Below, in pieces: positions 27,024-36,345 of a DNA stretch of 64,000 nt. Location of the stretch: the NCBI GenBank assembly GCA_964402115.1, contig CAYOBW010000005.1:1-64000 (forward strand), given 5' to 3'. The position numbers and the translations under genes are program-made. Numbering within the stretch: the stretch's first letter is position 1; each line of letters begins with the position of its first letter. The notes under the pieces are model-generated. The model was not told the DNA's origin. It saw only the letters and a list, made by a program, of their open reading frames with translations, and did no database searches. The stretch is from CAYOBW01 sp964402115. Its GTDB lineage: Bacteria > Verrucomicrobiota > Kiritimatiellia > UBA8416 > CAYOBW01.

Positions 27024-30000
27024 CTACTCAAGCCGCACCCGCCCCCTGAAAAACACGCGCTCCGGCACGGCGCCGGTGTACACACTCCAGCCGCCGGTGG
27101 CGGGCACGCGGACATGGCCGGGGACGCCGGCCCACTCCGGCGGCAGCTGCCCCGCGGAGAGCAGGTCGTACCACCGCTGACGCCCGCCGGCATCCGGTCC
27201 CGGCAGCACGGTCCGATACGCAATGCGTCGGGCGCCGTTCGTGACGACGACGTGCAGCGCGAAGACATCCCGCCCATCCTTCGGATCCGTGCCCGCCACG
27301 TACTCGCCGTGATTCGAAATGCCGTCGCCGTCCCAGTCCTCCAGCGCACCCCCCGCGACGGCGTTGGTGGCGCCGAAACTCTCGATTTCCCAACGATCCG
27401 GCAGCGCGTCGGCATCCGCATCCTGCGCGCTGGGCGGCAGGTACTGGTAAGCCGTGACAGTATCATGGATCGCCACCGCCTGGTAAGCCGCACGCAGCCA
27501 ATCGGCCGACCGGCTCACGTGTGACAGCCTGAGCTCATCCAGCCGCCCGTTGAACCGGCCCGTCGGCGTGCCGGCGGCATTGAGACACCCGAACAGCGGC
27601 GCGTGTGCCAGGCTCAGCGCGGCCAGCGGCCGCGCGGCGTGCACGGCCACGCCGTTCAGGTACGGGGTGAACGCACCGCCATGCAGCGTGAGCGCGAGAT
27701 GCTGCCAGGCGCCAATTGCGGCGGGGGTCGTCACGATGTCGGCGCCGCCCAGGCTGAAACCCCAGGTCGGGGTGCGACCGCCGTACAGGCGGATCTGCAG
27801 GCGGGCACTGCCGGACACAGCCCCGAAAACCGTGTTGGTCTGGCTCGCGGCGGGACGTGCCCAGAAGCTGACCGTCATGTCGGCCTGGTGTGCCTGGTAC
27901 CACGCCGCGTCGAGGCCCGGGGCCAGGTACGCCGCGCTGCCGTCCAGAGTCCGCCCGCCAGCCACGGCCCCCTCGCCCGCCGTGCTGCCGTGGTCGGCCA
28001 TGGCCACTCCCGCCGCGGAGTCGGCGAGCCCGGCGGACAGGTGCCAGACGCCGGCGTAGCCCTCCGACCACGCCGAGCCGTCGGTCGTGTAGGGCGGCGC
28101 CTGCGCCAGCGCCGGGTCGCCCCAGTACGCGCAGGCCTGCGTGCCGCCGGGCGGCAGCGCGGGCAGGCGCAGCCAGACCACGGCTTCGCCGTTCGTGTTC
28201 CACGACTCGATTTCGTAAGGCAGAAAGGCGGTCTCGCCGGCGTCGGTGAAACGCAGGTCCAACCCGCGCGGCGAGGCGAACTGCCGGTAATCGAAACCGG
28301 GAATCCGCGCGCCCAACCGCACCTGCGCGACGAAACCTGCCAGCGTCTCCGTGCCCGGGCGCCCCGCAAAAGCGATCCTGAGCTTGTGCGTGCCTCGGTC
28401 CGGCGGCAGGCCGTAGACGGTGACCGTGCGCAGCCGCGAGGTGCAGACCACGCCGGCCGTGTCGGTCAGTTCGGCCGCCAGCGTATAGGTCCCCTCCGCG
28501 TTCAACGCCGCGGGAAACGCCTCGAACGGCGCGGCGGTCGCCACGGCGGCGGGCGTGCCGTTGACCAGGAACCGCACGCGGCCGATGCCCGGCACCCGTT
28601 CCGCGTCAACCGCCGCCGTGACGGGAGACGTCAGCGGGGCGTACAGCACGGCGCCGTCCAGCGGATAGGTCAGGCTGACCACCCGCGGCGGCCCGCCCGG
28701 CGTCGGATCGGCGGCGGCCTGCCAGCGGGCGGGATCGTTGCCATTGGCGGCCTGGAGGCGGCGGGCAAGCGAACTGCCGCCGCCGGCCGCCGCGGCCGGC
28801 CACGGCGCCACGGCAACGTAGGCCACTTCGTCCACGACCACCCAGGAGACGGAATCGCCCGGCACGTCCGGCGCCTGCGGCCGTTCGAGCGCAAGCCGCT
28901 CGCCAGCGCGGTCCAGGGCACCGTCGAACGGACCCGCGAGATGCACGGGCAGGCCGGTCAGCGCGTACGTCGCGCGGAACGCCGCCAGAGCCGCCGCGTT
29001 CGTGGCGGGGTCGAACCCGACAACCGCCAGGTATGCGCCCGCGGCCAGGACCAGGCCGGTGGGGAAGGTGTAGCCCAGGCCGCTCAGCCGCCACGGCCCC
29101 GCCTCGGTCCACAGCGCGAGGGGCCTATCCGACGTATTCGCCACTTCGACAAAAGCCGCGGCGCGATCCGACGCACCGCCGGCCGGCTCGTACATGACCT
29201 CGCTGATGACGACTCCCGCCGGCGGCGCCACGTTGGCGGCGGCGGGCGTTGGCGTCAGCACGAACCCATACGCGCCGCCGTCCGGATAGCGGCCCCAGGT
29301 GGCGCCGTTCTCCTGCCCCGCGAACCGCACGCCGTCCACGACACGGTCCGTGCCATCCCCCGGCAGGCAGGAAAGGAAGAGCGCCTCGCCCGCCTTGTCG
29401 AGACCGAAGCCCGACCCGTTCACCCGGTTGGTGTGGAAGAGCGTGTTTTCGCTCAGGTAGAGGAAACCGCCGGCGGGGATGACCGCGGCGGCGGGCAGGC
29501 GCGCCTTGCGCAGGTCGTCCGCGCTGTCGCTGAGATACCACCCGCCCACGGCTGCCGGCTGGGCCAACGGGTTGTACAGCTCGATCCAGTCGTCGGAGTC
29601 GGCGGGCGGCGGCAGCCCCGTGTCCGTGTGCGCGGCGAATTCGTTGATGACGACGGCTGCGGCCGGCGCGGGGTCGGCGGCGCCGGGCGAGCCATCGAGC
29701 AGCGTCCCCTGCCGCCAGTTGCGCGCGCTGTCGAGTGCGCCGTCCACCTGGTTGGTCAGCACCAGCGGCACGAGCGCATGCCCGGCGCCGTCGGACGCGG
29801 CCGGCCAGCCGGGGCCAGCGCCGTAGGCGAAGTCGGCCAGCGCGCGTCCCAGCCCATCGCGCAGGACCAGGCGCTCGCCGCCGTCCGCCAAGCTGGTGAG
29901 CGGGAAACTGTGCAACCGCTGGTAGGCGCCCGCGATGCGCGGCACGGCCGCCGGGTAGCGGCGCGCAAAGGCGGCGGGGTTCCGGACGATCAGCGCGCAC

Positions 30001-32729
30001 GCGCCCGGCGCCAGCGCGACGAGGGCCGTGTTCGTGTGTGCGTAGCGGATGCCCGTGTCGAAGGACAGCCCGGCCAGGCCGACCGTGCGGGCGCCGGTGT
30101 TCGCGAACTCGATGAACTCGAAGTCGGCCGCCGACTCCGCGACGTTGGTCTCCGCGCCGCGGGGCGGGCGCGGCGCGTACATGATCTCGGTGATGCGCAG
30201 CGGTGCGGGCGCGGCGGGCACGAAGACCGCCTCCGTGAGCGCGCTCCAAACGCCGGCATCGAGCGCCCGCGCTTTCAGGCGGACGGCATGGGGCAGCGTC
30301 ACGCTGCCGCCGCAGAGCGTGCCCGCGGGATTGCCGGTCGCTGGATCCCGCGGATCCGTGCCGTCGAGCGTGTAGTAGACGGGGCGGGCGGACTCGAACG
30401 TCAGCGCGGCGCCGTCCGGGAAAGCGCCGCCGTGCTGCCGCACGCCGTTCAGCAGGCACTCGGGCGCGGGGGTAGCGGGGTAGAGGCCGCGGGCGGCGAG
30501 CTGGCCGAGCACGTTGGCGCCGCGGAGGGGGAAGTAGTTGTTCAGGAGATCCTGCATGTGCGCGACCCATTCGGGCTGGTAATGCGGCTCGCAGTTGTCG
30601 CCCCAGCGCGCGGCCTCCGCCAGCATGGCCCGTTCGACCTCCTCCACCCGGGCCTGGAAGATGGCCGCGGCGCCCGCGGCGCTGAGCGGCCCGGCGTTGA
30701 AGAAGTGGCGGTGGACGCGATCGGCGAAGCGCAGGCGGTACGCGGGGTTGGCCCGGAGGTTCTGGTGGAGCTCCGTCGGACCGCCCGCGTCGTCCTTCCC
30801 GGTCACGTTGCAGGTCAGCGCACCGGCGAGGGAGGGATCGGTGAAACTCGTCTCCAGGATGTGCTCCACGTCCCAGCTGTGATAGCGCCAGCGGCCGGCC
30901 GGATCCTCCCGGTTGCGGGTGGCGAACCAGTTCTTGTGCGCCCAGTCGTTGTTGCCGACGAAGAAGTTCAGCAGCAGGTAGTCGATGAACGCGTCCACGT
31001 CGAGCACGGCCGCCACAGCCGCGTAGTTGGTCGTGACGGACAGGTCGCGCCGCGACAACGCCAGCATGGCCAGCAGGTGCGCGTCGTCGCCGTTGGTGAG
31101 GTTGTCGTTGTACGGATCGCCGTCGTGGTCGTCATCCGCGGCACTGGTGTCGTTGGAGACGTGCTTGATCGAATCGTAAGCGTCGTCGTTGCCGCCGAAG
31201 TACTGCGCGGCGAAGTGTTCGTCGGGACGCTCGTGCAGCTCGTAGACGCCCCAGTAGAGCCCATTGAGATAGAGGTGCACGAAGCGGCTGTGCGGCGCGG
31301 CGCGGTTGTCGGACATGGCGTTCTGCAGGTCGGAGCCGAGCGCGTCGGTGATGAGCTTCGGAGCCGTGCGCTGGATGGCGCTCTGCGCGTGGTGCCAGCT
31401 CCAGGCCAGGTGCGCGTCCAGCACCAGCGTGTCGAACGAAGATGCGGCGTCCGCCCCGAAGACGGGGTAGTTCAGCCTGGCGGGGCCGTACTCCTCGCGA
31501 AAGGCCACGCGCAGCGACAGCTTGTCGCTCTTCCAGCGGTCGGCGCTGGTGCCGCCGATGCCGCCGCCCACCACGTGCACGCTGCCGTTGAGTGCGAACG
31601 CCTCCGCCCGATCCGGCGTGAAGAACTCCATGGAGACCGGGCGCTTGACGTCGCTCTCGCCCACGGGATCGGCGTAGATCCCCTGCCAGGGCACGAGGCC
31701 GTCGGGCAGCGCGGGACCGGGCGCATTGCTCCACCAGTTGCTCCAATCGGTCACGAGGGAGACCGCGGGCAAGTCGAGCAGGGCGTCCTTCAGGTTGAAA
31801 GCGCGCCCCTGCGCGTCGCTCAGCACGGTGTTCGTCAGGGCCGGATTGACGGCCCAGTCCGGGCCGGCGTGACCCCAGTTCCCGTAGGCGGGCAAGCCCG
31901 CGCCGCTTTGGCGCAGCACGTCTGCGAGGAACAGGTAGGTTTGGGTGTCCACATCGCTGGCCGCGTAGCCGGGCAGGAAGGCCGCCGCCCGCAGGACCGT
32001 ACTGCGCGCGATGCGAACGGGCACGGTGTAGACCTGGCCCTTGCCGGAAGTCGGCGTAGAGCCGTCGGTCGTGTAGCGGATGACGGCACCGGTTGTCGCG
32101 CACGCGATGACGACATCGAAGGCGTTGGTGTAGAACCCGCGGTCGCGGCTGAAAGACGTATCGGCGACGTAGCCCGCGAACGCGCCGTCGTTGGCGGCGC
32201 CGGGCGTGGGGTGGCTGAAATAGCGCGGCGTGCCGGCGGCGTCGAGCCCGTACGAGATATCCTCCCGCTGCTCCGGGAAAGCGGGCGCGTACGCGTGCTC
32301 CACGGTCGCGCCATCCGGCCGCACGAGGGCCAGGTACTCGCCATCGCCGTCGAGTTTGAAGGAGGCGTGCAGCTCGTTGCTGACCACGCTGACCTTGCCG
32401 CCGTCGGCCCAGACCAGCAGGAAGCCGTTGGCCGGGAGGGTTGTGGGCGGGAAGACCCACTTGGCGGGGTCCGCCACAGCGTCGGTCAGATGCCATCCGG
32501 TCAGATCCACGGCGGCGGCGGAGCGGTTGCGGATCTCGATCCAGTCGTCGGTTTTGCCGAGGGCGTTCGTGAGCGATCCCCCGTTGAGAGCCACGAACTC
32601 GTTGATGACCACGTCACCCGCCGAGGCTGTCGCAGCGACCGTCAGCCACACCGCCGCGCACAACGCGATCGCACCGCGCAGGGCACGACAGCGAGGGGGT
32701 TCCGACGGAGTGTTGGCCGTTTTCCGCAT
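27024..32729 (-). CDS. Giant secreted CotH-kinase / lamin-tail-domain protein (1901 residues)
   Basis: Predicted exported multidomain protein. Signal peptide: RGAIALCAAVWLTVAATASA. Domains in order are a lamin-tail domain (DVVINEFVALNGG), a chitobiase C-terminal-like domain (IRYTTDGSTPTSG), a CotH kinase domain at about 300-620 (KLSLRVAFREEYG, LYLNGLYWGVYELHERPDEH) and a second chitobiase-like domain (VYYTLDGTDP). Three more lamin-tail domains follow (LRITEIMYAP, VVINEFAAHTD, VVISEVMYEPAGG). Then come an Ig-like domain, a DUF2341 domain (GFDYRQFASPRGLDLRF), a LamG domain at about 1460-1690, a DxDxDxLPDRWE calcium-type repeat, and a C-terminal module ending FFRGRVRLE. CotH kinases phosphorylate extracellular proteins in spore coats, but the role in PVC bacteria is unknown. 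ATG 32729 is the natural signal-peptide start. It is divergent from the 32889 operon. Confidence 0.9.
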   Translation of the reverse strand: MRKTANTPSEPPRCRALRGAIALCAAVWLTVAATASAGDVVINEFVALNGGSLTNALGKTDDWIEIRNRSAAAVDLTGWHLTDAVADPAKWVFPPTTLPANGFLLVWADGGKVSVVSNELHASFKLDGDGEYLALVRPDGATVEHAYAPAFPEQREDISYGLDAAGTPRYFSHPTPGAANDGAFAGYVADTSFSRDRGFYTNAFDVVIACATTGAVIRYTTDGSTPTSGKGQVYTVPVRIARSTVLRAAAFLPGYAASDVDTQTYLFLADVLRQSGAGLPAYGNWGHAGPDWAVNPALTNTVLSDAQGRAFNLKDALLDLPAVSLVTDWSNWWSNAPGPALPDGLVPWQGIYADPVGESDVKRPVSMEFFTPDRAEAFALNGSVHVVGGGIGGTSADRWKSDKLSLRVAFREEYGPARLNYPVFGADAASSFDTLVLDAHLAWSWHHAQSAIQRTAPKLITDALGSDLQNAMSDNRAAPHSRFVHLYLNGLYWGVYELHERPDEHFAAQYFGGNDDAYDSIKHVSNDTSAADDDHDGDPYNDNLTNGDDAHLLAMLALSRRDLSVTTNYAAVAAVLDVDAFIDYLLLNFFVGNNDWAHKNWFATRNREDPAGRWRYHSWDVEHILETSFTDPSLAGALTCNVTGKDDAGGPTELHQNLRANPAYRLRFADRVHRHFFNAGPLSAAGAAAIFQARVEEVERAMLAEAARWGDNCEPHYQPEWVAHMQDLLNNYFPLRGANVLGQLAARGLYPATPAPECLLNGVRQHGGAFPDGAALTFESARPVYYTLDGTDPRDPATGNPAGTLCGGSVTLPHAVRLKARALDAGVWSALTEAVFVPAAPAPLRITEIMYAPRPPRGAETNVAESAADFEFIEFANTGARTVGLAGLSFDTGIRYAHTNTALVALAPGACALIVRNPAAFARRYPAAVPRIAGAYQRLHSFPLTSLADGGERLVLRDGLGRALADFAYGAGPGWPAASDGAGHALVPLVLTNQVDGALDSARNWRQGTLLDGSPGAADPAPAAAVVINEFAAHTDTGLPPPADSDDWIELYNPLAQPAAVGGWYLSDSADDLRKARLPAAAVIPAGGFLYLSENTLFHTNRVNGSGFGLDKAGEALFLSCLPGDGTDRVVDGVRFAGQENGATWGRYPDGGAYGFVLTPTPAAANVAPPAGVVISEVMYEPAGGASDRAAAFVEVANTSDRPLALWTEAGPWRLSGLGYTFPTGLVLAAGAYLAVVGFDPATNAAALAAFRATYALTGLPVHLAGPFDGALDRAGERLALERPQAPDVPGDSVSWVVVDEVAYVAVAPWPAAAAGGGSSLARRLQAANGNDPARWQAAADPTPGGPPRVVSLTYPLDGAVLYAPLTSPVTAAVDAERVPGIGRVRFLVNGTPAAVATAAPFEAFPAALNAEGTYTLAAELTDTAGVVCTSRLRTVTVYGLPPDRGTHKLRIAFAGRPGTETLAGFVAQVRLGARIPGFDYRQFASPRGLDLRFTDAGETAFLPYEIESWNTNGEAVVWLRLPALPPGGTQACAYWGDPALAQAPPYTTDGSAWSEGYAGVWHLSAGLADSAAGVAMADHGSTAGEGAVAGGRTLDGSAAYLAPGLDAAWYQAHQADMTVSFWARPAASQTNTVFGAVSGSARLQIRLYGGRTPTWGFSLGGADIVTTPAAIGAWQHLALTLHGGAFTPYLNGVAVHAARPLAALSLAHAPLFGCLNAAGTPTGRFNGRLDELRLSHVSRSADWLRAAYQAVAIHDTVTAYQYLPPSAQDADADALPDRWEIESFGATNAVAGGALEDWDGDGISNHGEYVAGTDPKDGRDVFALHVVVTNGARRIAYRTVLPGPDAGGRQRWYDLLSAGQLPPEWAGVPGHVRVPATGGWSVYTGAVPERVFFRGRVRLE

Positions 32730-32888
32730 CCCACGTAGCAAACCATGATCGCGTGCGGCGGTCAACGGTTTCGCCAGCCGGCGGAACGCCTTCGTTTGTT
32801 GTTGATTCGTGCTACGTTTCTTTGATACGTCATACGCCATGAACCACAGCGGCGTCTGAACAAGTAGGGGAAAGGAACAGGACGAAGA

Positions 32889-34016
32889 ATGAAACGCGCA
32901 GGGCTTGAGGCCTATATCGGCGGGCTGCTGCTTGTGGCGACGGCGCAGGGGCAGTCGGAAACGCACACGAATCTCCAGTCCGTAAACGGCAGCGGCGTCA
33001 GCGTTTGGGCGGGTTCGCATCCGTTCACCCTCCGGGGCGTCATCGTGAACGATCCCGAGGAGCTGCTGGACTTCACGTGGGACCCGGGCGCCGAAACCGG
33101 CAACCGCATGGGGGCGGAGTGGCAGATGTTCATCCAGGCCGCGGCAGTCGGCGACACCGGCGGCACGGCCTGCTGGATCGGCCAGAACTACAGCAGCCTC
33201 GGCCCGTGGGTCCCGGCAGGCAACGCCTACGCCGCGGCGCAGTGGTCCAACGAGCTGTACCGTTTGAATTACGACACCAACACCCTGCGCCGCTTCCGCA
33301 AGGGAGATCTTGTCGAAGTGCGGGCCAACAAGTCGCTCTTTTACGGCGGGAAGCGCAACATCAACGAGTCGCACCGGGTCGCCCCCGCCAGCGACTTCAC
33401 GGTTACGCTGGTGCAGGCCGACCATGGGTTGCCAGCTCCCGTCGTGCTGCGCCTGTCGGACTTCGTGACCGTGGACGACGGCAATCCGGGAACGCGCGAG
33501 GATATCTTCGACCCCACCCGCCAGGCGGGCGGCGAGCGCTATCAAGGCCTGCGCGTGCGCCTCGAGTCCCTGCGCCTGGCGACCAACTCCTTCGCGGCGA
33601 GCGGCTGGGGCAAGACGAGCTGGGGGGAACGGCGCTGCACGGTCACGGATGGCGCAGGCCGGTTCTTCACCCTGAGAATGCCGCTGACCGACCTGGGACC
33701 GGCGCCAACCGATTGGTTCTCGGCCGTGGGCATTCTCAATCAGGAGTCGGGGTCCGGTTCGGACGGCACGTACGGCTACGAGTTGTTCGTGCAGAAGATC
33801 GGACCGACGCTGCGGCTGGCACGGAACGGCGCCAACATGCTCGTCTTCTGGTCGGCAGCGTTCACGAACTGCACCCTGGAATACGCCACCAGCCTGACGG
33901 CCACGGCGGCCTGGCAGCGCGTCGAGAGTGTGCCCGCGAGGGTGCTCGCCATCGAGGAGGTCCCCGCGGCGACAGGGTCGCCGGCCCGGTTCTACAGGCT
34001 GGTCGAGCAGGAATAG
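32889..34016 (+). CDS. Secreted protein of unknown function with EYAT...FYRL C-terminal module
   Basis: Predicted 375-residue exported protein, first gene of a six-gene operon. The signal peptide MKRAGLEAYIGGLLLVATAQGQS starts at ATG 32889. The middle looks beta-rich and OB-fold-like (HPFTLRGVIVN, RFRKGDLVEVRANK, RYQGLRVRLESLRL, then CTVTDGAGRFFTLRMPL), similar in pattern to extracellular nucleic-acid or metal-binding OB proteins. That resemblance is weak. The last 70 residues (NGANMLVFWSAAF, LEYATSLTATAAWQ, RFYRL) repeat the terminal module of the C10 peptidase. It ends six bases before the pseudopilin gene. Linkage to a metal transporter suggests an extracellular binding or processing role, which is inference. 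Confidence 0.8.
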   Translation: MKRAGLEAYIGGLLLVATAQGQSETHTNLQSVNGSGVSVWAGSHPFTLRGVIVNDPEELLDFTWDPGAETGNRMGAEWQMFIQAAAVGDTGGTACWIGQNYSSLGPWVPAGNAYAAAQWSNELYRLNYDTNTLRRFRKGDLVEVRANKSLFYGGKRNINESHRVAPASDFTVTLVQADHGLPAPVVLRLSDFVTVDDGNPGTREDIFDPTRQAGGERYQGLRVRLESLRLATNSFAASGWGKTSWGERRCTVTDGAGRFFTLRMPLTDLGPAPTDWFSAVGILNQESGSGSDGTYGYELFVQKIGPTLRLARNGANMLVFWSAAFTNCTLEYATSLTATAAWQRVESVPARVLAIEEVPAATGSPARFYRLVEQE

Positions 34017-34022
34017 ACGCCC

Positions 34023-34745
34023 ATGCAAGGAGCGAGCGTGCGCCAGCGTTGCCAGCTGTGCGGAAGCCGTTGCCCACCGGCGGGCCGGGGGCGCGCTTTG
34101 GGCTTGGTCCGCGCGCCGTCCACGCGGGGTTTCACGTTGCTGGAACTGCTGGTGGTCATGGTGGTGATCGGCCTCCTGGTCGGGCTCCTCTGCCCGGCGT
34201 TGTGGGCGGCGCGGGAGAAGTCACGCGTGACGAAGGTGAAGGCCGAACTGCGGCAGATCGATTTCGCGCTGGAGATGTACTTCGTGGACCAGCACGGCTA
34301 TCCGCCCGTTCGCGTCTCGTGCAATACGAGCGACAGGGACCACTGGTGCCAGCTGCCGCCCGAACTGGCGCAGGGCGGATACCTGCCGGGCGGCGGAAGC
34401 GACGGCATGTCGTGCGGCCTGGAGGATCCCTTCAACCGCGGTCGCACCTACAAATACGCGGCCATTGGCCCCTACCTGTTGAACGGAGCGCGGCAGGATG
34501 AGAACTTCGCCATGTTCGTTCCCGACGACTTCCCCGCCTGTCAGAGCCCGGACGGCCGCTATCGCAGCGACACAGAGGCCCCGCTGGCATGGGTGGCGTG
34601 GAGTCTCGGCCCGCGCCAGAGTCTGCGGAAGGCCTTGAATGCGCGCGCGCCGATGCCGGCGTTCACGTGGTATCGAAAAGCAGGAGACGACGGCGTGATC
34701 GCGCGCATCAAACCACGAGAAGGGAGCGCTGTTCAGACACCATGA
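34023..34745 (+). CDS. Pseudopilin-like protein with long leader, in metal-transport operon
   Basis: Predicted 240-residue prepilin. A 36-residue basic leader, longer than usual, ends in STRG/FTLLELLVVMVVIGLLVGLL, the class-3 cleavage motif with Phe at +1 and Glu at +5. The amphipathic helix REKSRVTKVKAELRQIDFALEMYF continues as in GspG-like major pseudopilins. The globular part is rich in cysteine (four between about residues 98 and 175) and aromatic residues. A closer in-frame ATG that would shorten the leader is not evident. It overlaps the ZnuA-like gene by ATGA, so the two are co-translated. Pseudopilins are normally in secretion loci, so this setting is odd; such proteins in PVC genomes may act as surface or periplasmic scaffolds. 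Confidence 0.85.
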   Translation: MQGASVRQRCQLCGSRCPPAGRGRALGLVRAPSTRGFTLLELLVVMVVIGLLVGLLCPALWAAREKSRVTKVKAELRQIDFALEMYFVDQHGYPPVRVSCNTSDRDHWCQLPPELAQGGYLPGGGSDGMSCGLEDPFNRGRTYKYAAIGPYLLNGARQDENFAMFVPDDFPACQSPDGRYRSDTEAPLAWVAWSLGPRQSLRKALNARAPMPAFTWYRKAGDDGVIARIKPREGSAVQTP

Positions 34746-35554
34746 GAACAAGCAACATCGCCCTGTGGCTGTTCTGCGCGACCGTTCCGTATCCGGCCCG
34801 CGCCGAGGCGGCAGCCGGGAGGGCGTCTGTCGTTGTGACAACGACCCTGATCGAGACAGCCGTGCGCGATCTCCTGGGCCCGGACATCCCCGTCGTGCGG
34901 CTGCTGCCGGCCGGGGCCTGCCCGGGGCACTTCGACCTCGATCCCGGCCATGCCGGGGCGCTTGCCGCCGCCACGCTCCTCGTGCGCCACGACTACCAGG
35001 CCGGCCTCGATGCAGGCGTCGCGAAGGCCGGCCTGGAGACGAGCCGCCTTGTCAGCGTCTCTTCACGTCCGGCGTTCACCATCCCCAGCAACTACGTGGC
35101 CATGTGCGAGGAATTGGCGGCACGCTTCACGCAGACGTGGCCGGACCAGGCCGCCGGCATCCGCACACAGCTGGCCGAGGTGCGGCGCAAGGCGGCGGCG
35201 GAGGGGCAGCGGCAGGCCAGCCGGGCGGAACGCCTGGCGCTCCGCAAGGCGCTGTGCGCGCGCTACCAGCGCGATTTCTGCCAGTGGTTGGGGCTGAACG
35301 CGGTGGCCGTCTTCCAGGCCGGGGCCGATGAGTCCGCCTGGCAGCTCAACCGAGCCGTCGATATGGCGAAAGCGGCGGGGGCGGAAGTCGTGATCGGCAA
35401 CCGGCAGTGGGGGCCCCGTCACTTGCAGGCGCTGACCGAGGCCGCGGGCTTGCCTGGCATCATGCTCAGCAACTTCCCCGACGACGGAGAGGCGGGCGCC
35501 TATTGGAGGCTCCTGGACGCGAACGTGACGGCCCTGCTGAAGGGTCTGCCATGA
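34742..35554 (+). CDS. ZnuA-like metal ABC transporter substrate-binding protein
   Basis: Predicted 270-residue periplasmic binding protein (cluster A-I, TroA/ZnuA type) that captures zinc or manganese. It begins at ATG 34742 inside the previous stop. The signal peptide ends near ARAEA. VVVTTTLIETAVRDLLG begins the first lobe. His63 and His70 in GACPGHFDLDPGH occupy the usual GxxPHxxxPxP metal-site region, and His83 in LLVRHDYQAG is another candidate ligand. The long backbone helix is RKAAAEGQRQASRAERLALRKAL, and the second lobe contains AAGAEVVIGNRQWG. There is no His-rich loop as in enterobacterial ZnuA. It overlaps the ATPase gene by ATGA. Metal identity cannot be decided. Confidence 0.87.
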   Translation: MRTSNIALWLFCATVPYPARAEAAAGRASVVVTTTLIETAVRDLLGPDIPVVRLLPAGACPGHFDLDPGHAGALAAATLLVRHDYQAGLDAGVAKAGLETSRLVSVSSRPAFTIPSNYVAMCEELAARFTQTWPDQAAGIRTQLAEVRRKAAAEGQRQASRAERLALRKALCARYQRDFCQWLGLNAVAVFQAGADESAWQLNRAVDMAKAAGAEVVIGNRQWGPRHLQALTEAAGLPGIMLSNFPDDGEAGAYWRLLDANVTALLKGLP

Positions 35555-36345
35555 CTCCCGCGGTGGAGCTGCGGGAGCTGACCGTCCGGCAGCGTCACAC
35601 GGTCATCCTGGACGCGATCTCGCTGGACGTTCCCGGGGGCGCCTTCCTGGCGATCCTGGGCCCGAACGGCGCGGGCAAGACGACCCTGCTTAACGCCGTC
35701 GCCGCTTTCACGCCCTTCTCGGGGCGGCTCAGGGTCCTGGGCCAGGAGGTAGCCACGCTCTCGCCGTTCGCCCGCGGCCGCCTGCGGCGTCACATCGGCT
35801 ACGTGCCGCAGTTGCAGGCGCGTCCCGTCTCCGTCATGCCGCTCTCCGTGCGCGAGGTTGTGGAGATGGGTCGCGCAGGCGTCAGAGGCCCAGGCCGAGC
35901 GCTGACCCCGGCCGACCGGCTGATTTGCGACAACGTCATGCGCCAGGTGGAGCTCGAGGCCATCGCCGACCGCGCGTTCGGGGTCCTTTCCGGCGGCGAA
36001 CAGCGCAAAGTCCACCTTGCGCGCGCCCTGGCGCAGGAACCGGCCCTGCTGCTCCTGGATGAGCCGGCCGGCCACCTCGACCTGCGCTGGCAGGAAACCA
36101 TCACGCAACTGGTCGGGCGGCTCTGGCGAACCGCGGGCCTGACCGTTATGATGGTGACCCACGATCCCCGGCACCTGCCCACCGGCATCACCCACGCGGC
36201 CATTCTGCGCGGCGGTCAGTTGCTGCGCGTGGGAACGCTGGCGGAAACCATGGACGCCGCCCTGCTCTCCGATGTGTACGGCCTGCGCCTGCGCGTCAGC
36301 GAGAGCGAAGGCCGGTACGTCGTTCTGCCGGAGACGCTGCGATGA
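35551..36345 (+). CDS. ZnuC-like metal ABC transporter ATP-binding protein
   Basis: Predicted 264-residue cytoplasmic ATPase of the zinc/manganese importer. Walker A is GPNGAGKTT (residues 37-45), Q-loop VPQLQ at 86-90, signature LSGGEQRK at 146-153, Walker B LLLLDEP at 166-172, D-loop GHLDL and switch histidine in MMVTHDPRHL. The size and the short C-terminal part fit the ZnuC/MntA group. The start is set by the ATGA overlap with the binding-protein gene. The stop overlaps the permease start in the same way, so the transporter is produced as one unit. Confidence 0.94.
   Translation: MTPAVELRELTVRQRHTVILDAISLDVPGGAFLAILGPNGAGKTTLLNAVAAFTPFSGRLRVLGQEVATLSPFARGRLRRHIGYVPQLQARPVSVMPLSVREVVEMGRAGVRGPGRALTPADRLICDNVMRQVELEAIADRAFGVLSGGEQRKVHLARALAQEPALLLLDEPAGHLDLRWQETITQLVGRLWRTAGLTVMMVTHDPRHLPTGITHAAILRGGQLLRVGTLAETMDAALLSDVYGLRLRVSESEGRYVVLPETLR

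Noticed and set aside
23922..27524. Long plus-strand open frame opposite the GH2 gene
   Set aside because: Low-complexity, arginine-rich translation. The minus strand has catalytic motifs and a signal peptide. It also runs across the end of another gene.
27603..32738. Very long plus-strand open frame opposite the CotH gene
   Set aside because: Its translation is arginine-, glycine- and valine-rich with no domain, signal peptide or ribosome site. The opposite strand encodes clear domains throughout. It is a shadow frame caused by high GC.
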